From the NCBI GenBank assembly GCA_916613615.1, contig OU744732.1:53421727-53485726 (forward strand): a DNA stretch of 64,000 bases, in the 5' to 3' direction. Positions 43,673-53,671 of the stretch are shown here, one piece after another; position 1 is the stretch's first letter, and each line of letters starts with the position of its first letter. Made by a program: the position numbers and the translations under genes. Below the pieces are notes generated by a model. That model had not been told where the DNA came from, searched no databases, and saw only the letters and a list, made by a program, of their open reading frames with translations. Origin of the DNA: Steromphala cineraria. Taxonomy: Eukaryota; Mollusca; Gastropoda; Trochida; Trochidae.

Positions 43673-44610
43673 ATATTCCAATGAAAATGAAAAAGAGCCT
43701 TTTAAAACAATGTTTATGGATAAATCCTTCAACTTTGGCTAATAATTTTTAGCTTAATCACCAAATCTGCAATAAAAATTCAAAGTTGGGAAAAATCAAG
43801 TTTACCGGCATCGATGGGGGCGCGCCATATTGCTATCTCGAACGGTAAACGAGAGCGAGAAACACCGGGAATATGACGTCCGCGACACAATGAAATTAGG
43901 AGACGCCGTTAGATTCAATGGTGGGCGGTGACGGCCCGTCTAACATGAGACTGTAACAACCGTCACGACTTCAGTAGAGACGTGCTGAATCCAGAATATT
44001 CTACTTCTATGATGCCCAAAGCAATCAATAAATATTTCTGACCAGCAGACTGCTTCAAAACTTCAGTACAGATTCAAAAGATCTCCCATGTGCGGACGTC
44101 ACGAGGTTTGAACACCGACACTCACTGACATTTTTTAGAATTTTTATAAGCTTGAGACATCCTCATTAGGTTGAAATAAAGTGTTAAATGACTTTGCTGA
44201 AATAAGTGCATTTGTAAAAAAAATAGAAACGTAACTTAGAATAATTTTTTATCAATTATATCACTCAGAAAAATAGACCTTCTAATGTGATCTTGTCAAA
44301 GCGAATCCGCGATGATGGTGATATGGTTTCGTAATCAAAAGGAAATTGTTTATATCAATCAAAACACGATTGATTAATTTGAAAGATGGCATTTTCTATG
44401 TTGACATGGAATTCACGTTTTTATCATATAAATCTTGGCTTGTTTGAGGAAGATAATATTTTTCTATTTATTTAGTTGTCGCCCGTACGAAACCAATTTT
44501 GATTACGAATCACTTAGGCGCACGGCATATGATATAGTTACGATTCTTGTTATGTTCACATACCATGTTGATTGTTTTCCAAAGGTATTTCAGCTAAACA
44601 ATACATAAAG
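43673..44610. other. Intergenic, nothing firmly recognised
   Basis: No ORF of interest. TTTCGTAATCAAAA near 44326 and TTTTGATTACGAA near 44497 are inverted, so a decayed foldback element is possible. Confidence 0.3.
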
Positions 44611-44894
44611 CATCCTCGATAATCGAGCGCTTTCGTTTCGATAAATCTACACCACAAGCCCTGGAAAACTTTATGAGGTTTTACCTCTAACCAAATTTTC
44701 TCCCTTTGCAATGACTCAGCAAAACGCTTACTTGATTAGTCAAGTTGTTTACGCAAGTAGTGCCTGCGTTTCGTTTCTGATTGGATAAACTTGGATGCAA
44801 AGGGTGGTCTTTGGTTTGAGGTAAAACCTTGTAAAGTTTTCCAGGGCTTGTGGTGTAGATTTATCGGAACGAAAGCGCTGGATAATCGAGGATG
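44611..44894. mobile_element. 284-bp MITE (CAT...ATG family 2), copy 2
   Basis: It is the same length and nearly the same sequence as 10163-10446. Ends are CATCCTCGATAATCGAGCGC and GCGCTGGATAATCGAGGATG. Flanks TACATAAAG (44602-44610) and TACGTAAAG (44895-44903) are a 9-bp duplication with one later change. Confidence 0.9.
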
Positions 44895-45464
44895 TACGTA
44901 AAGAAATTAAAATGGAATTATGAGATACCATTAGTATACTAAAACGATCAGTAAGGAATGGTGTTTTTAATAATATTAAAGAGCTATCAACTCATCAGCA
45001 AGGAATAAAAAATAATATTATACTCACAAAATCTCTTTATATCATCGAGTGTTTTTTCTCTTTTAGTTGATGAAGCTGAAAATTCCATATTTGTTAAATA
45101 AAATAATTTATCTATTTTTTTTTATTTAACAGAAGGATGTGATTTTAATTACAACAATGCACAAATTATCACAACGTATGTCTCTTAAACTCTTCATTTT
45201 TTTTTACAAAATACTATATTTACGTAATTTATGCATGCTTTACATTAAATATTTCCTTTTATATATTTTAAAAACAATTATTCTAACACGTTTATTGAAT
45301 TATTTTGTCCCTTTTCTAACTGACTACAGAGGCTTTAAAAAAAATTTAAATCCAGAGATTGAATGTGAAAGAGTACCAGATTTTGAAAAATCCTATCGTA
45401 GTAATTCTTGAGAAAATAAAATGTTATTAAGCGATCATTTTCGGAAAGATATAAAAATGCTATG
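44895..45464. other. AT-rich non-coding stretch
   Basis: Very AT-rich with poly-T runs. The small ORFs here have low-complexity composition and are not credible. Confidence 0.3.
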
Positions 45465-45683
45465 CAAAAGTCTCAGTACACCCCTGCTAGATCTCTAAGA
45501 TCACAGAATCAACACCTACTTGCAGTTCCTAAAGTCAGACTTGTATCCTATGGACATAGGACCTTTGCCTACACTGCAGCTTCACGTTGGAATTCACTGC
45601 CCGCTGACGTGAAATGTGCCAAATCACTGAACTCTTTCAAATCCACCTTGAAAACCTATTACTTCTCCATGGCATTCTCTTAG
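45465..45683 (+). pseudogene. LINE 3'-end ORF fragment (CR1/L2-like C-terminus)
   Basis: The open frame reads SQYTPARSLRSQNQHLLAVP, then SYGHRTFAYTAASRWNSLPA and LNSFKSTLKTYYF before the stop. The series TP.R.LRS......P..R..S.G.R.F...A...WNSLP......L..FK..LKT..F is the usual C-terminal signature of CR1/L2-type LINE ORF2 proteins. Only the last 70 or so residues remain, as expected from 5' truncation. It directly precedes the LTR of gypsy D. Confidence 0.75.
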
Positions 45684-45720
45684 ATTCTATTTCCCTTAAA
45701 CTCAAGCACTCTGTATATAT

Positions 45721-47007
45721 TGTAACGCCAAGTAGGGTAGGGTATCATAAACAACTCTATTTCCCGTAAGTAACTATTATATTGTTCTGGTGTGTGCAAA
45801 CTAAGTGTGTAAACTCTAATGGTAGCGTGACTTTGTTTACATTAATACTACAACTACTATTATGAATACTACGCCCCGCCTACTTGTGTTACGTTACGAG
45901 TTCGCTTGTTACTCCAAGAAAAATACTTTGTTGATATTAACTTATTCATGAAAATGTCTTAGAAAGATAAACTAATGATATTCCAACTGGTCTTATTCAA
46001 TTCAAGTTCATTAACTTTGACTTCTGTCATTCACGTCTGGTACTTCAGTACCAATGCAAAGTGCTTGATCACTGTGCCCGTCAGCCATTTTAAGTCTAAG
46101 TTATCGTAGCTTCTGATTGGTCGATTCCTGGCATGACCACTCTTTGACCCTTATGACCTGGCATCGATGAATATTTAATGAGGTAGCTGACGGACACTAA
46201 TGGCTAGAACTTAGCATTGGTAGCGAAGCCCGCGAAACTTAAAACTTCTCGTATCTCAAAAACTTCTCAAACAACAAACATAGAACTTTATGGAAAACAA
46301 GAGATTTTTATGAGCAACAATAATAATTTATTTACATGACAACATATTTATAAATACATATTCAAATTGTGACTTTTAATAAAAACCTAACTTGGTGCAT
46401 CTGAATCATGACGTCGAAAACTAAAGTACCAACTGAGATTGATTTAACTTATTAAAATTCCCCAAACTTATTATAATTAATCACTTATAAATCCTAGTTA
46501 CATTTACAAATTAGTCTGACATCTTTAAGTTAAATTCCTGGAGAAAACTCCGTCATCCTCACCTTGCTGGCTGGAGCTGTAATGGCTGCTTAATATAGGG
46601 ATCCTTTTACCAAATGCAAGCCCCGAATGACCCATGCCCACCCCTTTTATAGTAAATTATCATGACGTCACAATCAAGATGCACCCGCTGCAGAGATCAC
46701 GTGACCATGCGAAGGACGACCTTAAGAAAATGGCGGCGCCCGTGAAAAACCTTATCATCCCTACGCTAATTGACTAACCTAACGACTATCGGGCTTACTT
46801 ATATTTACAAACATAACGGTAAGATAATAAAATGACGTTTTAGCTAACCTAGAACTACTTTAAAGATGTACATTTGTATCCTAACCTAAAAATCTACCCT
46901 AACGCTCGACCGGAAGTGAAATGGACATTCGATTTGACAGCTCGTTAGTAATGACGTAATTAGTTGCACGTTTTAAGAATGAAATTATGCTACCCTATTG
47001 CGCTTCA
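45721..47007 (-). mobile_element. Gypsy D 3' LTR (1287 bp)
   Basis: On the minus strand it starts TGAAGCGCAATAGGGTAGC next to the polypurine tract and ends GGCGTTACA. Its length is one base different from the gypsy B LTR. A TATA-like ACTATAAAAGGGGTGG lies near 46650. The LTR end GGCGTTACA resembles GGTGTTACA of B. Confidence 0.8.
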
Positions 47008-47464
47008 ACTTCCCCCCCCTAAGAAAAATAATGCGTCCTCGCATTGTAAGTAAGGTCACGTGATCCCGTATTTACCTAACCCTAAATGACGATCTGTCTT
47101 TGGTTGTACGCCTTGTGATGCGGATCTGTCTAAGGATGTACCGACACCACCTCCCTGAACACTTAGAAATTGCAGCGATATCCCTATTAATTTAAAATAT
47201 AGAAAAATAGAAATGAGGAAAAAGCAAAACATATAAATACATAAATATATCACATCAGCAGTTTTTATATACAATTAATATTTTTACATGATAAAATTTA
47301 ATATTTACAATTGATAAATTAAATATAATATTTAAACTTTTAAAACATACAAATTTTAATTCTTACACTTGATTGATTGATAATTACAGAACAATAACAG
47401 AATGTCTTATGGGGCATGGAGGATGAGGGGGGGGGGGGGGAGGGAGAGGAATGGAAAAGTGGAT

Positions 47465-48411
47465 CTACTCTTCTTTGGCCGGGGTCCACCATTCCACGGT
47501 AGCCCCGGCCACCAGGGATCTCCTCCCTCCTCTCCTCCTGACGGTGGCGCTTGACACCCTGGGGCCAGTTAAATATGTTGTTGGGGTCCCCCCTCCTCTT
47601 CCTCCTCTCATCTTCTTCTCTTCTTTTTCTTTCTTCCTCCTCCCTGCGCTCTCTTTCTCTTCTTTTAGTCTCCTCTCTTCCTCTTCCCTCATTCTTCTCC
47701 TCTCTCTTTCTCTTCTTCTCTCTTCCTCCTCTTTTTCCTTTCTCCCTCTTCTTTCTTCCTCCACCTTTTCTTCCTCCTCTTTTTCCTTTCTCCCTCGTCT
47801 TCTTCTTTCTTCCTCCTCCTACTTCTCTATCTCCTTCTCTTTCTCTTCTTCCTTCTTCTCCTTTCTTTTCCTCCTTCTTCGCCTTCTCTTTCTCTTCTTC
47901 CTTCTCTTTTTCTCCTTTCCTTCTTTCTTTTCTTCTTCGTTCTCTTCTTCCTCTCTTTCTCTTCCTCTTTCTTCGCTTCCTTCTTCTTCTGCTCTTCCTT
48001 CTTCTCCTCCCTCTTATCCAATTCTACTCTCCTCCTATCTTCCTCTCCTGTCTTGTTCTTCCTGTTCCTCTTAAAATTTCCGGAGGAAGAGGAGGAGGAG
48101 GACGACGACGACACGGAACCCTTGTCGTCCTCAGAGGAGGAGGAGAAGGAGAAGGAAGAGGTGATGAATTCTTTTGACTTAACTTTTCTTGTACCGGTCC
48201 TTGTCTTTCGTACCGTCAGGTCTGCATGTTCTTCTCTCTTGTGATTGTTCATAGACGTCACTCGGTCAGTCCTGAAGGAGCACTTGTTACACTCGAGATC
48301 CTTTGCTGTGTCCTTCCCGTGGGCCAGGGTGACATGATTTACTAACCCTCCTACGGTCACGAAGACCTGGGTACATTTTGTACATTTCAGAGATTTTCCA
48401 AGGGGATACAT
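47465..48411 (-). pseudogene. Gypsy D ORF3: two C2H2 fingers, Ser/acidic stretch, Lys/Glu/Arg-rich tract
   Basis: The acceptor TATTGTTGCAG lies directly against the ATG at 48411. Two C2H2 fingers follow, CTKCTQVFVTVGGLVNHV.. and CNKCSFRTDRVTSMNNHK.. (both C-X2-C-X12-H-X4-H). Then come a Ser-rich and Asp-rich stretch (SSSSEDDKGSVSSSSS) and a long Lys/Arg/Glu tract. The frame closes at 47827 and resumes in another frame (47764-47465), ending TPAKEE, so a slip occurred in the purine-rich repeat. The order matches ORF3 of element B, with one more finger. Confidence 0.75.
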
Positions 48412-48506
48412 CTGCAACAATAAATAAGCATGTTTGTAAATATTTATCAAGTTTTAAGTTCAAAATTTCCCTCCCATATCAGCTCAGTTGGTACTATAAA
48501 TTAATT

Positions 48507-50632
48507 TTATAATATATAGTCCTGTAGGTAGCCTGGACGCCTACGGGTACGTCTTGAACCGTAGCCACAAACCTCTTCAACAGGTAAGTTGTCTTCCAGT
48601 ACAGGTAACATTTCTACTGTAGATTCTTCGCAGCTGTCTTCTGCAGGTAAGTTTTGCGTCTGACTTATGATGGTTGACTCGTATGTTTCGCCTCGCGAAG
48701 TAGCCGGTTTCATACGGTCAACGTGAATTACTTGAGGTTTCCCTCTTAAACCGCAGTTTACTCGGTAATTTACTTCACTGAGTTTGTCTATTATTTTAAA
48801 AGGTCCTTTCCAAAAACATTGAAGTTTTGGGCAAACACCTACTTTCCTATGTGGAAAATATACCCAAACATTGTTTCCAACTTTATACATAGAAGTTTTA
48901 GTATGTTTGTCATAGTACTTTTTCTGTCTTAATTGATTTTGTTTCAGGTGTTTCCTGGCCAGGACATATACATCTTCCAGACGGTCTTTTACATCATTTA
49001 CCCACTGATGGGTTGAAGTGACATTATCTTGGATTGGGAGGCCTACAAACATATCAACTGGCAGATTTATTTCTCTCCCTAGCATCAATAAGTTAGGGGT
49101 GAAGTTAGTACTTTCATGTACCGTTGAACGGTAAGCCATAGTCAGATAAGGTAAGTAGAAGTCCCAGTCCCTCTGATTTTCACTTACAAATGCACTTAAC
49201 ATAGCCTCAAGTGTTCTGTTAAATCTCTCAACCATCCCGTCAGATCTTGGATGAAATGGTGTTGTCCTGGTTTTATGAATGTTAAGTAGTTGACACATGC
49301 CCTGAAATAATTTAGACTCAAATTGTCTCCCCTGATCAGTATGGATCTGTCTGGGTATACCAAACTTAGTGATGAAATTTTCAACTAGAGTTATTGCTTC
49401 TTGGTTCGGCATTGCATATGCCTCTACCCATTTTGTGAAATAATCTGAAACAACTAAGATGTAGATGTTCCCGTTTTCAGTTTCTGGTAACGGTCCTACA
49501 ATATCAACATCTACCCGTTCCAGAGGAACTCCCGCCCCGGACAACTGCATTGGACCTTGACGTTTTCTTGGAGGTGGTTTATGTTTACAACAAGCATCAC
49601 AGGACTGAATCCATAACTCTACATCTTTACGGAGACCACACCAGTAGTACTTTTGTCTTATCTTTTCTACTGTCTTCTTTATTCCTAGATGCCCTCCTGT
49701 CAAACTATCATGAGATTGCTCAAGGATTAACTTCTGTTTATTTTTGGGTATAAGTACTTGAAGTACAAATTTATTGTGTTTCGTCTCAAATTTCCTACAA
49801 AGTACACCATTGTTAATGGTTAATTTGTCCCAAAATGCACAATACAGCTTAACGGCTTCACTGCACATAGAAATTTCTGACCATTTTGGCTTGTGTCCTT
49901 TCTCTAGAAAAGTTAACACTTTACTTATGTCCTCATCATGCTTTTGATTGTCGATTAAGTCCTGTTGACTTGCATCGACCAACTGTAATTGTCAGACTTC
50001 CCTAGTTACAGGCGAGTCTTCAGGTGTCATACCACACTGTCGGCAAGGAAGGCGAGAAAGACCATCTGCATTTGCGTGTTTACGACCAGGCCTATGTTCT
50101 ATTTCATAGTGGTAAGAAGATAGAATTTCCAACCACTTAGCTATTTGTCCGGAAGGTTTTTTGAACCGGGTTAACCAGGCAAGTGCACCATGATCTGTTC
50201 TGATGAGGAAGGATTTACCATAGAGATAAGGTTTGAAATGTTTGACAAAGTTAACAACTGCCAAAAGTTCCTTCCTGGTGACACAGTAATTTCTCTCTGA
50301 TTTTGTCAGTGTTCTACTTGCATAAGCAATAGGTCTTTCTACCCCGTCCTGTACCTGACTTAGAACCGTCCTGTACCTGACTTAGAACCGCGCCAATCGC
50401 AAAATCGCTCGCGTCTGTGTCGAGGATGAATGGTTTTGTGAAATCGGGATGAGCACTGATGTCTGCACTGATGAGTTTACTTTTTAAATGTTCAAAAGCG
50501 GTTGAACATTCCTGAGTATAGTTGTATTCTCTGCCTTTCTCAGTTAATTTATGCAAACAAGCTGCAACTTTTGCAAAACCAGGGATGAATCTACGGTAGT
50601 AGCTACACAAGCCTAGAAAACTTCTAAGTTCG
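48507..50632 (-). pseudogene. pol: Gypsy D pol: RNase H and integrase (RT mostly lost)
   Basis: 50610-50314 holds the end of RT (CSYYRRFIPGFAKV) and the RNase H motif DTDASDFAIGAVLSQ. A 22-base tandem duplication (TCCTGTACCTGACTTAGAAC and two more bases, near 50347-50390) shifts the frame. RNase H resumes at 50264 (RTDHGALAWL, GRKHANADGLSR). A TGA near 49989 separates it from a 491-codon integrase frame with intact H2C2 site, Asp (VDIVGPLP), Asp (HTDQG), Glu (VERFNRTL) and C-terminal domain ending at 48507. Confidence 0.88.
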
Positions 50633-52049
50633 GTATGCCGAGATCAAAAATGGCGTTTGGAAATACTTTGAATCGATAGCGTCAGGAACCAAAACAAAAT
50701 GCATATTGTGTTCGCTTATACATATCCAATTTGTCTCTTTTTTTTTCACAATAGGATGCAATTTCTGTAAAAACACAAATTTCAATGCAATCTAGAGAAA
50801 CAATTAATCAAATCTGCCACGTACTTTCACTGGGGGTTGAGTCTCGCTGCATGCTGTCCTCCTTCCTGTTCTGTACAACATGGAACAATGTCATAAGTGC
50901 ATTTCTAAGCTCACCAAGTCAGACCATTCCATAACAGCTTTATAATCAGTAACAGTGTATAATATTTGTAAACGCATGTCTTTTGAGTGAAAGCAATTAA
51001 TTGAGAGTTTTATCTATAACTATGGTGCACTGACTTTCTTACATACAAAATTTACATCAAAAATTATAAAAATAATAAAAGTTAATTTCATTTGCCAAAT
51101 TCAAGTTTTGAACATGACGTCTCTGAACAAATGATATTGATAATCTTGTTATATTTCTAGGAATAGCACTGAATGTTTCATACTGCAGTTTTACTCTTGA
51201 GTACCTGTAATTGTTGTTTTCGCTTCAATTTCTTCAATCGTTTCTTGTTTTTCATCCTCAATTTTATTGAGCTGTCTTTCACTGTAAGTACAAACCAGCA
51301 TAACAAATATAGCATCAACCTGGTAGACCGGGAAACACGATATGCAGCTATTTTTTTGGATTGCCTCATTTTTTCGTGACTACATATATTACATATCATA
51401 GGAATCGGTAGACATTCCTCTTTCTGAAAATGCAATGTTCTACTTTCAACACAATTTCATTTTCATATGAGGCACTGTTAAAAGTGCCCACCGTCCGCGT
51501 GACTGGTCATGAATCTTCGGTGACGTTGCGAGTCATTCATGTTTATCTGTGTATGACACACGACCTGAACCCGGGATACATTACACATCACAAGAATCAG
51601 TAGCCAGTCCTCTTTCCGAAGACAAAATGTTCTACTGACAACATAATTTTATTTTTGAATTACACATCATCTATACTATATTAAATGTTTGTGCTAACTC
51701 AGACGGTGGTCACTTTAGATGATGCCAAATTCAACAAGCTCACTTTTTATACCCCCGCTTCCGTAAGTGATTATAGAAACTTAGATACTCCACTTAATTG
51801 CAAAACAGTTTTATTTTGTTAAAAAGTCAATGAAAATGCAGATATAGACTTCCTGATTGCATGTAAGCTATATAAGCTCTTATGAAACTAACAATGTCTT
51901 TTTCAGACATTTATGATTCTCATATAGTCACTATTGTATTAATAAAATCTTTAATGTCCTTTCAATGTGACTGTATCATTAGAAAGAAGTTAATCATAGA
52001 AAACTACTGAGAGTACATTTAATGGATCATCTGAATATATGATATCACG
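50633..52049. other. Non-coding, with a direct repeat at 51396-51470 and 51588-51665
   Basis: ATAGGAATCGGTAGACATTC...ATGTTCTACTTTCAACACAA and its counterpart AAGAATCAGTAGCCAGTCCT...ATGTTCTACTGACAACATAA are direct repeats about 190 bases apart. A short minus-strand ORF (51435-51178) with a Lys-rich end has no recognised domain. No gene supported. Confidence 0.4.
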
Positions 52050-52640
52050 CTTAGTGGAGTTCCTGAATAAAAATGACTTCCTCAAAGGGTCACTTCTACA
52101 ATTAAGAAGTTGAAAATCTAAAATAATGATCACGGCATCTGACCGAAATTAACAAAAGGCACATCTAAGGACTCAAGGGATTACATATATAAAGTTTCGC
52201 GACATTTGAACTAATACTATTCGAGTTAAGAGCTAATACTATTCGAGTTAAGAGCGGAACAAAAGGATTTCCTCGAACAGTCACTTCTACAATAAAGAAG
52301 TCAAAATCTAAAAAAAACAATGAGACCATCTGACCAAAATATACAAAAGGCACATCTAGGGACCATAGTGATTACAAATATGAAGTTTTGTGACATTTGA
52401 ACAAATAATATCCGAGTTATGAGCGGAACAAAAATGAGTTCTTCAAACAGTCATTTCTCCAACAAAGAAGTGTAAAATCTTAAAAAATAATGAGGGCATC
52501 TGACCGAAATATACAAAAGGCACATCTAGGGACTATAGTGATTACATATATGAAGTTTTGTGACATTTGACCAAATAGTATTTGAGTTATGAGCGGAACA
52601 AAAAGTGGGACGGACGGATAGCGGGGGTATAAAAACTAAA
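52050..52640. repeat. About 175-bp tandem array, three units
   Basis: Each unit has CAGTCACTTCTACAATAAAG, ACCAAAATATACAAAAGGCA, CATCTAGGGACCATAGTGAT and GAGTTATGAGCGGAACAAAA. The array ends GGGACGGACGGATAGCGGGG, the same kind of ending as the array at 39190-39950. Confidence 0.8.
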
Positions 52641-52801
52641 TTGTATTGTCAGTGGTGAAGTTCTTCCATAATTCGGTCATTATTTAATCACCTTTTAAAA
52701 AACTATTTTGTTTATCTCAATAATTAGTTCCAAAATATGAGGGTAGTGAACAAGTTTTTTGGTGGCCGATAAAACCGTACCCTATCGTTCAATTGAGAAT
52801 T

Positions 52802-52885
52802 CTCTTTTGGATGGCGACATCCACGTGTTTAACAACTGAAATATTGTTCAAAACACGTTAAACACCATCTCACTCACTCACTCAC
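52802..52885 (-). mobile_element. GTGA-repeat SINE-like element, copy 2, 13-bp TSD
   Basis: An 84-base element, reverse complement of 41403-41503. It is flanked by TCAATTGAGAATT on both sides (52789-52801 and 52886-52898), a perfect 13-bp duplication consistent with LINE-assisted retroposition. Confidence 0.75.
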
Positions 52886-52898
52886 TCAATTGAGAATT

Positions 52899-53671
52899 AT
52901 GTTTAATGTCTGCTATCTATCTGACCAGTCTGTCTCCTCTGATACTACCCAATGCTCTCCCCTGAGACGTTCCGGAAGACAAAGGCGTCTTCCTGACAAG
53001 TTCGCTGACTATCATATGGATATGTAATTCATGTTTTGTTAAAGAAAACCAATGAAAATATCTCCAAGGATTTTTTATGCATTTTTAAAACATTGCATTT
53101 TCCTAACGTTTCATTGCATATCATTGTTCTATGGACTCTAATGGCCGAGTCGTCTATTTTGAGTTGTGTTTCTATTTCAGATGAAAAGACTTTATCTTTC
53201 CAAGACAACCATGTCTAGTTTCTTTATTAAGGTTTCATGTTATTATATATTTTAAAAAAAGAAGTCACGCCACTAAGGCTAGTTGTGTGTTATGTTGTAT
53301 CCCTGGCGTTGCCTGGCAACTGCCTCCATCTTGTAACTCGCCTCGTGGGAAGTAAACTACGGTGAAGTGACAATCATGTTTGTTGATGTTTGCGGGTTGT
53401 TCTGAGTCTCTACTGGCGCAGAGCTTGAGGAAGATACATTCTAATGGATACAGTGACTTACCAACATCAGAGTTTAATAAACTTTGCGGTCTGTGAACAT
53501 CGGGTGAAGAATGATGATTTGGCAAACTTAGACTGATATATTTCACAACAGACAATAATCAAATATTTATAGATGCATATTTGCATCATGTTAAAATCTG
53601 TACTTAATGGGCGAAAATGGGGAGTAACCTCCCTTGAGAGAGCTTAAAGGTGGCTTGTAGGTGGCGTTTAC
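52899..53671. other. Intergenic, nothing recognised
   Basis: A 96-codon minus-strand ORF (53555-53265) has no domain or splice context that would support it. Confidence 0.3.

Larger units (their letters stand above)
45721..50632 (-). mobile_element. Ty3/gypsy element D (3' half with LTR)
   Basis: Minus-strand order: RT tail, RNase H, integrase (50632-48507), zinc-finger plus charged ORF3 (48411-47465), polypurine tract CTTAGGGGGGGGAAGT, and 3' LTR (47007-45721). The 5' half, including LTR, gag, protease and most of RT, is lost at 50632. Pol is closely related to element B (for example NIYILV.SDYFTKWVEAY in both). Damage is light: one stop, one 22-bp tandem duplication, and a frameshift in the low-complexity tract. 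Confidence 0.88.

Noticed and set aside
47451..48177. Plus-strand Ser/Phe/Leu-rich ORFs resembling membrane segments
   Set aside because: They are antisense shadows of the charged tract of gypsy D ORF3.
51178..51435. Minus-strand ORF with a hydrophobic stretch and Lys-rich end
   Set aside because: No family, no splice or promoter support, and AT-rich composition like the surroundings.
53265..53555. 96-codon minus-strand ORF
   Set aside because: No domain or codon bias that separates it from chance.
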